Shown here one piece after another: positions 39,901-50,999 of a stretch of 64,000 nt of DNA (positions are counted from its first letter, which is position 1; every line of letters starts with the position of its first letter). The position numbers and the translations under genes were made by a program. The notes under the pieces are model-generated. The model was not told where the DNA came from, did not search any database, and worked only from the letters and a program-made list of their open reading frames with translations. This stretch comes from Parapristionchus giblindavisi. Taxonomy: Eukaryota > Nematoda > Chromadorea > Rhabditida > Diplogasteridae. The stretch is from contig CALSFV010000205.1 in assembly GCA_943737045.1 (NCBI GenBank), positions 140,001 to 204,000 on the forward strand, written 5' to 3'.

Positions 39901-41142
39901 CTTGAAGAATACATCATTGCCGACTAGTCGAATCGGTCTTGGGGTGACGTGGATCCATGCGTCACACTTCATTCCACAGTATTCCATTTTACTGCGAAAC
40001 TTGCCGAGGATCTTCATACCTTGTCCATTTGCACATGATACGGTACATGGAGCGGGAATCAACTTAGGATTCTTCATCTCCTTCCAGTCTACCTCCGAGA
40101 TGAGCGTCAGATCAGATCCTGTGTCAAGTTGACACTCCATCTGTTTTCCATCCATGGAAACATTCACATACACACGATTGCCTTCAATTTGATTGCAATC
40201 CTTCATTTGTACTGAATGATTCTTCCGGAAGTTATTCTTCTTCGGCCTCATTTCAGGATGCTTCAACCAGCATCTCTCATCGGTATGACCATTCTTGCTA
40301 CAATGTGTACATTTCACATTAGCCTTTGATCTCTCGGTCTTTGGATTCTTACGATTCTTTCTCTTATCATCATCATGTTCTCTGACCATATTCGCTGCAT
40401 TCTTCTGAACTGCTGAGACTTCACGTTCAAGTGCTCTCATCGAAGAATATCTGTCTAGCAGCTCCTTGAATGTGATATCAGTCTTCTGATTGACGGCATT
40501 CAATAGTTGAGTACGTATCGTCTTCTGATTTGGCAAATCCAATCCAGCAAGGAATATAGTGATCTTCATTTGATCCTCCTTAACATCCTTCAGATTGCCT
40601 TTCTGGTACAGACGATTCACTTCAGATGCGAATTCCATCACATCTGTACTACCATTCATAGCCATGCTCAGTTTGAAGAATCGAATTCGAAGTTCGAAAT
40701 CTGACTCCTTCTTGCCAAACAGAGCCTTGAGTGCCTTTATCGTATCATCGAACGATATTTTCATCACATCATCGGGTGCTTTGTGATCACGATACAATGC
40801 ATTGCACTTCACACTCAGATGACGCAATAGTATTCGAACCTTATTGCCATCATCCAATTGTTTCGCATCATACTCGAAGAAATCTCGATATTGTTCATAC
40901 CAATTCTCGAATGTACATTCTTCAGCATCATAATCGAAATTCACAATGCGAGCTTCCATCGCATCAATAGATGGTCCATGAGTAACTTGACTTTGAATCT
41001 CTCCATTAACAACTACTGTCTCTCTACTCGCTAACATCTCGAGTATTTCATTGTTCTTTTTATTCTGTTGCTCCTGCATCTTCAAGAACATCTCCAATAC
41101 TGTTGCCAACGTAGGTGCTTCAGGGTTCTCCACACCAGCCAT
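36952..41142 (-). CDS. Gag-Pol polyprotein, 1396 aa
   Basis: A single frame without interruption. Approximate order: Gag-like region (1-270), a CCHC knuckle CTHCSKNGHTDERC (about 276-289), aspartic protease with LDTGSD (about 338), reverse transcriptase with FSTIDFSDAY and YLDDVIVSG (about 560-630), RNase H with AADASQYGIGAV (about 770), and integrase with an HHCC zinc region (HRGHPGM, CCEGC; about 1015-1055) and DDE core residues in HMDFAGP, VSDNGTQF and PYHPQSNGQAERF. The order RT-RNase H-integrase places it in Ty3/Gypsy (Metaviridae-like). A C-terminal Pro/Ala/Val-rich extension follows. No env-like frame is seen. The fused gag-pol needs no frameshift. Confidence 0.95.
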   Translation of the reverse strand: MAGVENPEAPTLATVLEMFLKMQEQQNKKNNEILEMLASRETVVVNGEIQSQVTHGPSIDAMEARIVNFDYDAEECTFENWYEQYRDFFEYDAKQLDDGNKVRILLRHLSVKCNALYRDHKAPDDVMKISFDDTIKALKALFGKKESDFELRIRFFKLSMAMNGSTDVMEFASEVNRLYQKGNLKDVKEDQMKITIFLAGLDLPNQKTIRTQLLNAVNQKTDITFKELLDRYSSMRALEREVSAVQKNAANMVREHDDDKRKNRKNPKTERSKANVKCTHCSKNGHTDERCWLKHPEMRPKKNNFRKNHSVQMKDCNQIEGNRVYVNVSMDGKQMECQLDTGSDLTLISEVDWKEMKNPKLIPAPCTVSCANGQGMKILGKFRSKMEYCGMKCDAWIHVTPRPIRLVGNDVFFKLDLKRAFSDENDETVIAHIKSGDYAAWVKDVFPEVCEPGLGKYNKSAAKLYLKPGVKPVFRNKRPVPYASQQVCDKEIDRLCDMGVISKVEHSEWAAPFLLVAKKNGAKRLCADFKTGLNDCLEDCTHPLKLPEDIFASLNGGTVFSTIDFSDAYLQVEVDEEAKKLLVINTHRGLYQYRRLPFGVKPAPGIFQSIMDQMLTGMSRTVAYLDDVIVSGRTKEEHDENLKRVLEKIRESGFRIRPEKCAFGQNEVHFLGFIVNESGRHPDPKKDHALKEMQVPKDVAQLRSFLGGVNYYGAFVKNMSELRTPLDRLLKKDAKFEWTPVCQKAFENIRKAISAETILAHYDPNEDIVVAADASQYGIGAVISHRYKDGTERPVMYASRRLNGAEEKYAQIEKEGLALTFALKKFHKYVYGRRFLLQTDHKPLLAIFGSKNGIPVHSANRLLRWAIFMLNYDFKIEYVNTKDFGKADMLSRLMASFAREDEDMVIAHVSLEEDIGEVLRQGVRAMPITVTDIQSSTLNDEILLKVKKYLDEGWPPKPPKDQNILPYYLKRESISSVNGCLMTAERVIIPARLREAVMKELHRGHPGMVRMKALARSYVYWPGIDQNIESLVRCCEGCAIAAKNPSKAEPIKWPETSRPMERVHMDFAGPMNGRYYLIIVDVHGRWPEVVTMERITANATVKALRDFVSRYGSPETIVSDNGTQFKSEKMRAFCMEYGIKHMFSPPYHPQSNGQAERFVDTFKRSLLKMRGEGPEDENVQKFLMMYRCTPNNQLKMCTPAEIFLGRKMRFRLTLMSPREGEERVVNDKVTREFTEGDTVYYRDRDGPNHEKWSEAVVLRKKGNVMYEVQRLDGSLVTAHTNQLKRRWTEDCDPLSVLLESFNVPADNVVKCNVQVEPAKCNIQVEPAKCNVAPSTADAVVIDVDAAAVVVPTNNVENNKKPNPEPTVVKSGSTRPARNRRPPPRMNIASNSGQSYH

Positions 41143-41442
41143 CCTTACTACGAATTATTTGAGTTCACTCAAAAAAAATTCGCGATAGCCTTCGGCGTAC
41201 TAGTACGAAAACGTCCTACTTGTATTACCAAATACAAGTCTGCCTTCCTACTTGTATTGCCAAATACAAGCCTGCCTACACTTGCCAAAGTATAGTATTA
41301 TCTGTATTACCAAATACAGATCTGCCTAACTCTGTATTACCAAATACAGAGAAAGTGAACAACAAGAAACAACGAAAAGAAACAAGAAAGAATAAGAATT
41401 CACTTACACGTTTGCTCGTCAAACAATCCTGGTCGCCAATAA

Positions 41443-41663
41443 TGTTATGTCCTTAGGCACAACAAGTAGTAGAGCAGAGACTTTATTAACAGAGAGAGAA
41501 ACAGCACAACCGTGCTACGAGAGGGAAAACTATAAGAGTCAAGCTGGGAATAGGAACCGCAGCTTATACGACGCGAGAGGCTACGACGCGTCGCGGTTAG
41601 GAGGGAAGTCAAATAGTACAGAAAGGGTAGTACGCTAGGTCAGACTTTGGAGCGTACATAATA
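41443..41663 (-). repeat. 5' LTR
   Basis: 221 bp, identical by eye to 36590-36810. The internal side is followed on the minus strand by TTATTGGCGACCAGGAT, a primer-binding-site candidate. Confidence 0.95.
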
Positions 41664-41774
41664 GATACCTATGCAGATATTCCTGTGATTATTGCCAGCG
41701 TAACTCATAAAATATCAAAAAGTTTCTAAATTACAACATGGTGGATAAAGGTTTCATGCCGAATATAAGCCTAT

Positions 41775-42469
41775 CACGGATCTCCTGTAAAAATGTAGGA
41801 AAATGAGACCTTTCCCCCCCCCCCCCCCAGTTTTAAATTTTATCTCACCGATTTGGATGAAACTTGTTTGATTAATCGTAAGGAAATGAGAAGGCCGAGG
41901 CACTTGATTTCGCCAAATTTGCATTTTTATCGATTTTTTGATCTACCACTTCGGGGAGCCATATCTTACTCAAATGTTCACCTAAAACAAAAATTTTTTT
42001 TTCAATCGACTTGAAATGAACTAATCTTGAAGATACTATGGGAAATGTATGGGCGAAAACGCCATCTTGTACCGGTTTTCTTCGAAAAACTGATTTTTTC
42101 AGTACATTATGCTAATTTTCTCAAAATTTTTCCACAAAAGGTACGATTTTTATTCGCGATTCTGATTCCCCATACCCGAATTGAGGTAAGCACATATTTC
42201 ATCAGCCGTAACTCACGAAAAGCCATATCGATCCTTAGAGTGGACCCGGACTTTGCGTTATTTTCATTCAAAAAAAGCATTTCTTATATCACCTCTCTTC
42301 ATTGTCATGTAAATTCGTTATTATGGTATACCAATCGAAAGATCTCGACGAGCTCTATAAAATGACCTGATAGTAAAAGTCATGAAAGTTGACCGTTTTC
42401 AAGATATGCTTGAAAATCCGGTTTTGCATTACCAAATTGCTGTGCAATGCAATGATGTACATAGCCTAT
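41775..42469. mobile_element. 695-bp unclassified insertion with 7-bp TSD
   Basis: AGCCTAT occurs on both sides (41768-41774 and 42463-42469, the second inside the given end). Unit a has a single GCCTAT at the paralogous place (TAATGCCTATGGTGAATC), so this is an insertion in unit b. The interior holds a 17-base C run (41813-41829) and no recognised coding sequence. Terminal inverted repeats are not evident. Confidence 0.55.
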
Positions 42470-42539
42470 GTACAATCATGGAGCGTTGATGTTTTTAAGT
42501 AATATTTCTTCAAAAAAAAAACAACAAAACTCTCTCACC

Positions 42540-42670
42540 GATACATGGGCTTGGTAAATGGAGCTAGATTCTACATTTCACCTCAATGTTATTTTTTACA
42601 GGGGGGGGGGCATTTCACACAATTTTCGAAACACCCTAATTTTAAAGGGGTCACCCCATGTCGATGTATG
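42540..42670. mobile_element. CATACATGGGCG MITE in DEPDC5 copy b
   Basis: Exact 8-bp duplication CTCTCACC on both sides (42532-42539, 42671-42678). Same position as the element in unit a; empty in unit d. Confidence 0.8.
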
Positions 42671-45600
42671 CTCTCACCTCCGCATCCTTCAGCGTTCCTC
42701 GATCAATCTTGATCTTGATTGGATGTCTGCAAAGAAATCAATGAGCTCTAGGATTACTGTAACTATCGATTCGGGATCCGAAAATCAATCGATCGATCGA
42801 TAAATCCTCTTACCTCAGAGGATTCGAGTGTATATCATTGGGCAGGGCAAAGATGTCTTCTGGGACCGGGAAGAGGTAGATCTTGGCCGATTCTGCACGA
42901 CGACGCCACACGGATAACTGAATGAGGATAGAGATCAAAGATCAAAGATCAAAGGCCAAAGATCAAACGGATTGTTCTATTATCACACCATAAACTCTTT
43001 GGAAACATTCAAACTATCAATATCCTATCATATTAAATTTGCCCAATCAATCAATATTAGAAAGTGTACGGTGTCTGGGATCAATCGATAAATCAGTAAT
43101 ACTTACCGTATCAGCCACAGTTTGACCACAGGCCATCATCCATTTCACCGTGAACTCCAATGCTTTGCCCTCACAATACGAACGCTCGTATTCGATCTTA
43201 AATAATTAATCAATAAATACATCATATCAATCAATATCACTCAACTACCGTAATCCCATGAGTTTTATACCTGGACCAAAGCTCGTTGGCTGTATCGTAA
43301 CTAAGATAGCATTTTCTACCGTAATCTAGACAAATCAATGGTCATATCTACCGTACCCTTGCCCACTCCCCGAGGGGATAGTCGTACTCGCGATCGCGTA
43401 GATCTGCGTCAAGCGCGTGCGCTCGGAAGACGCATTCATCTGGACGCGCCATTGAGCGGCATCCGCGCGGAAGGAAGTCGACGCAGCAGAACTTGAAATT
43501 GATCGGGTGAAATATTGACTGATTGCATTTGCATGGAAGCCCCTTAAAGGTCCGAACTAATTTTACTCTCCGCTCTGGCAACACTCTGTCGTAGCCAAAG
43601 AAAGCTAGAGAGTATGACCAGAGCGGAGAGTTTAAAATTAGCTTGGGGTGTATCTTTGATGTGAAGCTCAACAATAAATAAAAGCCAATTAGTAAAAAAA
43701 TTAACTTTTCACCATTTTCGAAATAATATCCGGTTACTTTCCTGAATCAAATCATAGCTGAGACAATGTTAGGCATCCAAACATTACTAAATAAATAGAC
43801 AAAGGTAGATAAAAAGGCCCAAATAAAGTTCGTACTTGGGCAGATTCATTCCCTCCCTTCCGACTTCCTCCTTCAGTGTGCAGTACTGGTAGCCGTATTG
43901 GAGATCGTGAACTTCACGGGTTACTGTAATCATCGATGATATCAAGATACTGTACAAAAATGACATTGGAATCACACTGTGATGAGCGATGACATCACAA
44001 TTGAGAATACTGTAGCACGACATAATGTAATGAGGATACTGTACTCCCACCACAATTTCGAGAACTGTAGGCGATTAGCATACAGAAATGGCATCGTCAG
44101 TGTGGTCTATTGAACTATAATGAATACGCTTTTCTTTACGCTAATAATATGAGCATGAAAAATTAAATTTTAATTTTAAAAATAAAACAAAGCATACAGT
44201 GTCCGTCATCCGATGACGATACCTCCGAGAGATCATCCCGAATCAAGGCTACAATCATATGTGTTCTTCTGCATTCATGGAACAATCGATTTATTGTTGA
44301 CTTTGAAAGGTACACCCCTCTCCGCTCTGGTCACACTCTCTCGCTGTATTTGCATGCGACAGAGCGCTGCCAGTGCGGAGACTGGAATTAGCTCGGGGCC
44401 GCCTTTGAAGAATGTGGTGGATCGTAATTGCAATGCTTTTTTTCAAAGAATCAATCGATATTTTGTTAGACGTATCAAATGACGTATGAGAAACAATACT
44501 TCTCCTTTTACCAAAAAAAACATACTGAAACTTACAGCAGCTCTCGTCTCTATACAACCAATACAGTAATTAAACACTCAAATTAAAATAGTCAATGAAT
44601 AAATGGATAAAACTCACGTGGCTGCATCACTTCAATCAGTCTACCACCCACAAATTGCTTATTCGCGTACGCGACTGCTTGCTGTCGATCGCTCAGTTCG
44701 CGCACGTTCGTTTGAAGCCACGAGATCAGGTCGTAACTGCAATAGACATCATCAGATCATGCAAGAGATCAAAGATCAAAGATCACATCACAATCAAGAG
44801 TGATCATAGATCAACAAGCTCAGCACAATGGTAGTCAATATGATATCAAGATTATAGTCAAAATGACAGTTGTTTGAGAAAAGTGAAAGGTCCAAAGATC
44901 AAACCTCAAAAAGGTGCATCCCTCCGAGATCTTCTTGTTGGCGGCAATATTCGGCGAGGATATAAGCGTGAGGCGAGAGGCGATAAACTCTTACAACATC
45001 TTAAAATAAATAGATGAATAATCTTGCGACACACAAGTATACAGTAAATAGCTGAATCAGCAACAAGGGTCAAAGTTCAAACTGCAATTAAGAATCGGGA
45101 TCACTCTAAACACAATTTGGGCCTCATTGGTGCAAAAATTTTTGGTCTGAAAGTGCCTGGTATCACGGCTGTTTGAGACAATTGGACCTTTTACACCCGG
45201 CGATTTCTCGCCACACACTCTTTGCAAGATGTGATAGGTAAGTAGTTCATCAGTTCATCCAGCATTTATTACAAGAACAACCCATGCCCCGTCAGCATCC
45301 ACGTCGTCGGTGCTCTGCTCGACCCCGCCCTGACGGCAAAACCTGCAGAGATCAAAGATCAAAGATCAACGATCAAACTACAAAACGCAGGGCATCAAAC
45401 TACATACAGTACCTGGCTGGATTTCGCTCGAGCGTCGGATCGGACAGCTGCAGGCGATTGATCGCCATTAGCAGACGAGCACTCTGTCCGCTTTACCAAA
45501 ATATGTCAGATCAGATGAGATCAGATCACAGATCTGCATAGTATCACAAATGCGCTGTTCAAAAGAAAAAAAATGACGAGAATAGAAACGAGTCTTTTTT

Positions 45601-46047
45601 TCGATTTTCTTTTCTTGTCGAAAATTTTGTACGGCTCATAATACCTTCATAGATAAATTTTAACGATCCCATTATCAGATTACAAGCGCTGATCTAACAA
45701 TAATTCAATATTTGAAGTCTACGAAGTGGAGAGTTTCTCTAATTTTCTGTTCTTTTCTCAACTTTTGAATAGTGTATTTCCATTTGTTTTCAGCATTTGT
45801 GTATTTGTAATCTGCAGTACGCATGAATGAATGAATGACGTTTATTCTCGTTAGGTTCATTGGTTCTGTGGTACCACGGAATTATGTCAGTGAACCTGCA
45901 GAATAAGTTTATTATTAATATTATTACTTTGAATAATCTTTCGTACTAAATTGCTCAATATACTGTATTGTCTGTCTTTAGGTCCTTCAAACTTTTGTCC
46001 TTCTTATGAGTCTTCTGAAAGCATGAACTTCTAAGAGATTTTCAGTT

Positions 46048-46860
46048 TCATAAATTACAAACCGGTCGAAATTCGATTGGAATCCGCTTACCGCCGTCAG
46101 GTTTCGTGTCGACTCGCCATATTTTCTGAAAAGATCAAAGATCAAAGATCAAAGCCAGAGATCAAAGATCAAACCGTGCGCATCTGTTTCATCGCCTCTA
46201 TCTGCGTGCATGGAACGTGTTCGATCGAAACGGCATATGTCGTCTTCTCATCAGGCTTCGCGAGGCCATGATGGATGATCTATAGAATATGTGCCAAAGA
46301 TCAAAGATCAAAGCCCAAAAATCAAAGTCCAAAGACCAACCCGAATAATGTCTTTGGTATTGGGTGCCAGAAATCCTATCGATTTTCGCGTTCGAAAGTT
46401 CACTATATCACTACATTTCACCTGAAAGACAGATAAACTTTGATCTTTGATCTTTGATCTCTGACCTTGTACGAGTAATATTCCGTCAATTGATTCTTGA
46501 TGACAAGATCACAGTATGAACTGCCCCGATCCTTCTCAAAGACCAGTACGATTTTGTCCGCCTTTTCTTCCTGGCGAGTCAGCTAAAGATCAAAGATCAA
46601 AGATAAATTATTGTAAAAGATCAAAGATCAACCTCGAGTTTGAATGGCGGAAGCTCCTCTTTGGGCATTTTGACCGTCGGTCTCTTGGGCTTTTCCTTCT
46701 TGGACCTCTTCGATTTCTTCGACTCCTTCGTTTTAGAGTCCTGTGTCTTCAATTCCTTCGTCTTTTCTTCCTTCGTCTTATCTTCTTTCTTCTTATCTTC
46801 CTTCGATTTCGATTTCTTCGACTTCGATGCCTTCGACTTTGATTCCTTCGACTTCGCCAT
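46048..46860 (-). CDS. MSP-domain protein with Lys-rich N-terminus (202 aa)
   Basis: Five exons (46633-46860 with ATG, 46466-46582, 46341-46421, 46175-46279 and 46048-46125 with TGA) join in phase 0 into 203 codons. The N-terminal 70 residues are a Lys/Ser-rich charged region (KSKESKSKASKSKK and similar). The rest is an MSP (major sperm protein) domain: IVLVFEKDRGSSYCDLVIKN, YKVKCSD, FLAPNTKDIIRIIHHG and a C-terminal IPIEFRP strand, the usual end of an MSP fold. MSP domains act in sperm motility or as membrane adaptors; the charged N-terminus resembles the nematode MSP-domain family rather than signalling MSP itself. The gene occurs only here, between units b and c, and is intact. A final exon read without splicing gave a poorer C-terminus. 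Confidence 0.85.
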
Positions 46861-47099
46861 TTCTCCAAGAAAAAACCGTGCCGACCTCCCTTCACCACAG
46901 TCGAATATCAAAATGAAATGGAAAGACAGATGAGTGGCCACGCTCATGCGACATGTTCGAATTACATAATGAACCAATATGGAAATTTAATTATTTGGAA
47001 AATGAAATATAATTTTGAGTGCGTTGTTCTCCTGTACTATCAAAAACATCATTAAACATCAAATAACAATCATCTACACCCTTTAGGATTAGTGGATAT

Positions 47100-47300
47100 T
47101 AAAACTTATTACATTACATTTACGTTTCTTACATTTCAAATACGTTATCGAGTGCCTGGTTATATTTAGTATCACGACTGATTGAGACAATCTGCACCGG
47201 CACTTTCTCGTCACACAATCTTTAAAAGATGTGATAGGCAAACAGTTCATCAGTTCGTATTCGTTATAAGATCCCATACCCCATCAGCGTTGATATTAAT
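47100..47300 (-). pseudogene. DEPDC5 intron/exon remnant at a unit junction
   Basis: Matches intron 2 of the DEPDC5-like gene (TATCACGACTG..GAGACAAT, then CTTTCTCG) up to the CCCATACCCCATCAGCG boundary of its second exon, then breaks off into the GPN3 3' flank. It marks the junction between units b and c. Confidence 0.6.
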
Positions 47301-48477
47301 AAATTTATTTCATTAAATTAGCGTTTTACATTTCAACTACTTCATCGACCGATAATGTATTATACTCTGTGCAAAAATAGCGGTAGAGTCAGAAAAACCC
47401 TCCTTGTTTTACACACTATCTCGCCCCTTTGGCTATGGTGGTTTAACACAGTTCGGTGCCGTGGTGTAGTCGATCATTCTCAACATATACTGTATCTTAT
47501 TCTGGATCGACTTCTTCGGGTATACGATCGTGCACTTCGGCGTCCTCACCGTACCTCAAATCAATCAATAAATCTACCGTAACCCTTCAAATCCGATCCT
47601 TATCAAATTCTACATTAAGCTCTTGAAAGAGCAGAAAAGAGGCGGGAAACTAAAAAAATCAAATAACTACACATACTGTATGGTTGTGTCGATCATCAGA
47701 AGCAGATCCTCGATGCTCTCCTCTTCTGTGTTGTCAAGGGCCACCATACGGAACATGGAATAATCGTCGAGGACCTTAACCCATACTTATGACCTTAGCA
47801 TGCTAAGTCCCGTTAAGTAAGTCTTATAACCTTATCATGCTAAGACCCGTTAAGTAACGTTTGGTCAGTCTTATGGCCTTAGCAGGCTAAGCAAAGTTAA
47901 GTAACGTTAACCAATACTTATGACCTTAGCATGCTAAGATCCGATAAGTAACGTTAAGTACCGTTAAGGCGCGCTTACCGTAGCGATGGCCCTACTCAGA
48001 GCGGCGTGTCTCTCGTTCCACGGATCCTCCTGCACATCATCCACTAGCGAGAGGCAATCCGAGTCGAGCATGTCCTGAGGAGCAAAGATCAAAGATCAAA
48101 GATCAACCCAATCTCCCTTTAAGCCAATCAACTCTCTACTACAATCTTTGTCTCACATAACCACAATCACTGATTTCATTGCTCACATAATTTATCCTAT
48201 CCTCTAGACCTTTAATCAACCATTATCGATCGATGGGCTACCGTAACCACTGCCCATTCATACCGTACCTCGACATGTTTCCTTTCATCTCTCGACAATT
48301 GGTCCATCTTCGTGAGTACATTCACAGCGGCCGTCTCGAGTGATACCATGGATGACATGGCTGTGAGGGCACCAGCGATTAGTCTATGAGAGAATGTTAT
48401 GGTAGACTGAGAATAAGTCTGATGATAGCCCAAGTTTAAGCTAGGTTAAGTCAGAAGTTAACCAAAGTTTAAATTGA

Positions 48478-48590
48478 GCGTAACCTCTCTCAATGGTCTC
48501 GTCGACGCGCAATGCTTTCTCGTTGTTAGAGAACAGAGAAATAGTTGGCACAATGTAGAGACCATTGAGAGAGGTAAAGCTCCCTTTAAG
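48478..48590. repeat. Hairpin MITE, CTCTCTCAATGGTCTC family
   Basis: Copy at the same GPN3 intron 5 site as 31430-31545. Confidence 0.7.
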
Positions 48591-48795
48591 TAAGATTAAG
48601 TGAGACATTAACCAAAGTTTAAGTAAGATTAAGTCAGACATTAACTAAAGTTTAAGTAAGATTAAGTCAGACATTAACCAAAGTTTAAGTAAGATTAAGT
48701 CAGACATTAACTAAAGTTTAAGTAAGATTAAGTCAGACATTAACCAAAGTTTAAGTAAGATTAAGTCAGACATTAACTAAAGTTTAAGTAGGATC
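48590..48795. repeat. About 36-bp minisatellite
   Basis: Five to six near-identical tandem units containing AAGATTAAGTCAGACATTAA and alternating ACCAAAG / ACTAAAG in GPN3 intron 5 of unit c. Unit b has one or two units here. Confidence 0.85.
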
Positions 48796-49415
48796 CTAAC
48801 TTATCTATGAGTCTTTATAAGGCTAAAACAGACACTGCTTTCCTTACAACAAGTTCGACCAAGTCTTCATTCGAACAATATATTAAGCTTGGTGAATTAG
48901 CGTATCATAGAATGAATGATATGTAGAGGAAATCATTGGTAGTGCTTTACGGCATGTTCCCCTGATCAAAATTCTGCCCTACGGCATATCTTCATTGCGT
49001 CCTACCGTATCCCAGAATCACATAGCCATCACAACCCACATCCGCATACTCACTTTTCTGGTTCGAGCACAAAATGCGAGTCGATCATGAAGAGGGAGCA
49101 GACGTTGTTGTCCCAGGCGCGAAATGCGGTCACTATGTCCTTCATTACCTGAAGACAATCAATCAATCAATAAATCAACCAATCAATCGATAAATCAATC
49201 AATCAATCGATAACTCGACCAGTCAACCGATAAATCAACCAATCAATCGATAAATCAACCAGTCAACCAATCAACTAACCAAGCAAGTCAATCAATCAAC
49301 AAAAAAACGATAATAGCCACACCACATCAAAAATTCGTTTTGCAGGGTAGCTACCGTAATCATTAACTACCATAACCCGTCAATCAATCAATAATCACTA
49401 ACCGGCAGATGGGAG

Positions 49416-49950
49416 CAGGGGTGTGCGAGAAAAAATTTTCGAGAAAATTTTCTCGATTAAGATTTCTCGATTTATTTTTTCGAGAAATCCGAGAAATTCG
49501 AGAAAAATCGAGAAAATTTATAAAAAATATAATAAAATGCGTCTTAATAACTTTTTCTCTCTTTGTCAACAAAAACAACATTGAGAAGTGATCCCATTGT
49601 AAAAAAAACAAAAATAATAACAGTGAATACACGAAATTGGAATATTTTGGATGAGGCAACCCACCAGAGGGATATACTAACACTTAGAAAAATAAGAGAA
49701 TTGAAGTTCTATTTGGCAATTTGCAATTAATAGGACAATGCAATGTCGCAGTAAGAGCAATTTGACTCTTAAGGGTTATTTATTAAACACATATTTCACT
49801 GTTGATAGAATTTTAAATCTGTTTAAATTTTAAGTTTTTCTCGAATTTCTCGAATAAAAATCGAGAAATTTCTCGACGAGAAATTTTCTCGAAAAAAGTC
49901 GAGAAATCGAGAAATTCGAGAAATCGAGAAACGAGAAATGCACACCCCTG
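49416..49950. mobile_element. 535-bp hAT-like MITE inside GPN3 exon 4
   Basis: Ends CAGGGGTGTGCGAGAAA and TGCACACCCCTG. The 8-bp duplication GATGGGAG is exact on both sides (49408-49415, 49951-49958). CAGGGGTG ends with an 8-bp duplication are typical of hAT elements. The interior is built of TCTCGA / TCGAGAAA palindromic blocks around about 300 bp of unique sequence and has no transposase. Confidence 0.92.
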
Positions 49951-50999
49951 GATGGGAGTACAGCTCGATCTGGCCGGGACAGTCAACGATGACGTAGGCA
50001 TCATCACCATCTGTGAGTTGATCACGAATCCATTCCATGTTCTGTGAGACGTATCTGATAAGTAGATGAATAAATCAAATGTACAAAATTTTGAATTTCA
50101 TGCATGTTACATTTAAATAATATTTAGAATATATTAAATTACGGCAGAATGAGCCCTATAAATGTCAAAATATTTTATATTCAGAATAAAATGCAGTCAA
50201 CTATAATCAGTCAAACATCTTTTCGTCTCATCAAACACTATTTCTTCGTTTACTGCCTTTACTGAGTCCATTTCACGGCTACCAGATCAAAAGTAGCAAA
50301 AGCACGTAAACATAGCGGATCATTAATTTGCGATCTTCATCGTGATAATGTATGACCTTGCCACAGTAGCCCCGCCTCCTACCGTACTCAAACTCCGCCC
50401 ACCACCGTGATCATCCGGTCCCACTTACTCCATGCAGAATACGAGTCCTCCATTCGGTCCCATAATGATATCTTCATCTTCGAGAACGTCGTCGACAGAA
50501 ATCAGATCACGGATATCTACAAAGGGATACAACATTATACTTACGAACACTTAAACTAAACAGGTTAGTGATATGATTGACAAAGATCGGGACGATGTAT
50601 GCAGCAGCAAAACACACACTTTTTTTAGCAAAAGACTTCACGATATTTAAAACCCCACATATTTCCCAAAGAAATAAATATCTCATCCTGTCTTCATGAA
50701 TTAAAGAACTACATAAGTCCCGATGACTCACTACTCACGCTTAATTACTTTGTTACTTTCTTATTCCTTAAGCACAAGTACACTTAAGCACTCGATCTTA
50801 CCAACTGAGGGTGTGTAATTGAATGACTCAGCTGCCGGATCGAGGTTGACGATCTCAACGGGTCGATGGAGAGCGGCAAAGTGATTAGCCATCACAGAAC
50901 AGTATGTTGACTGCAAATATTATTGATTTATTCTAGCAAATAGACAAAAGGGGTACAGTATTCATCTGGTTATTGATTGATATCAGTGGCTAATATGAT

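Larger units (their letters stand above)
36585..41668 (-). mobile_element. Intact Ty3/Gypsy-type LTR retrotransposon
   Basis: Two 221-bp LTRs (36590-36810 and 41443-41663) appear identical over their whole length. The 5-bp duplication GATAC flanks the element (36585-36589, 41664-41668). On the minus strand, a primer-binding-site candidate TGGCGACCAGGA follows the 5' LTR, and a purine tract GGTGGAGG precedes the 3' LTR. One uninterrupted gag-pol frame fills most of the interior. Identical LTRs and an open frame indicate a very recent insertion. It interrupts DEPDC5 copy b; units a and d lack it. Confidence 0.95.
35858..45483 (-). pseudogene. depdc5: DEPDC5/Iml1-like copy b, split by an LTR retrotransposon
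   Basis: Exons in order 5' to 3': 45413-45483, 45288-45342, 44905-44999, 44618-44736, 44198-44248, 43836-43923, 43357-43492, 43107-43196, 42814-42917, 42678-42726, then 36065-36153 and 35858-35974 beyond the retrotransposon. The last two coding exons are missing. Lesions: CAA to TAA nonsense in the exon 44905-44999 (MLQE becomes ML stop), an altered acceptor at 43493 (TTTCAAGTTC instead of TTTCAGGTTC) that shifts the frame by one base, and a GC donor at 45287. The 5' end again starts abruptly at the exon encoding ARLLMAINRL, one codon shorter than in unit d but with its own acceptor. Confidence 0.85.

Noticed and set aside
36955..41300. Plus-strand open frames across the retrotransposon
   Set aside because: They are antisense shadows of the gag-pol frame.
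41813..41829. Long C run as a regulatory element
   Set aside because: A homopolymer tract inside an unclassified insertion, and its length may be a sequencing artefact.
46048..46125. MSP gene C-terminus read as KYGESTRNLTA
   Set aside because: That frame does not match the phase-0 junction. The in-phase reading ends IPIEFRPVCNL, which fits the MSP fold.
46633..46860. Lys-rich exon as the missing N-terminus of DEPDC5 copy b
   Set aside because: The following exons form an MSP domain that ends with its own stop at 46048, so this is a separate gene.
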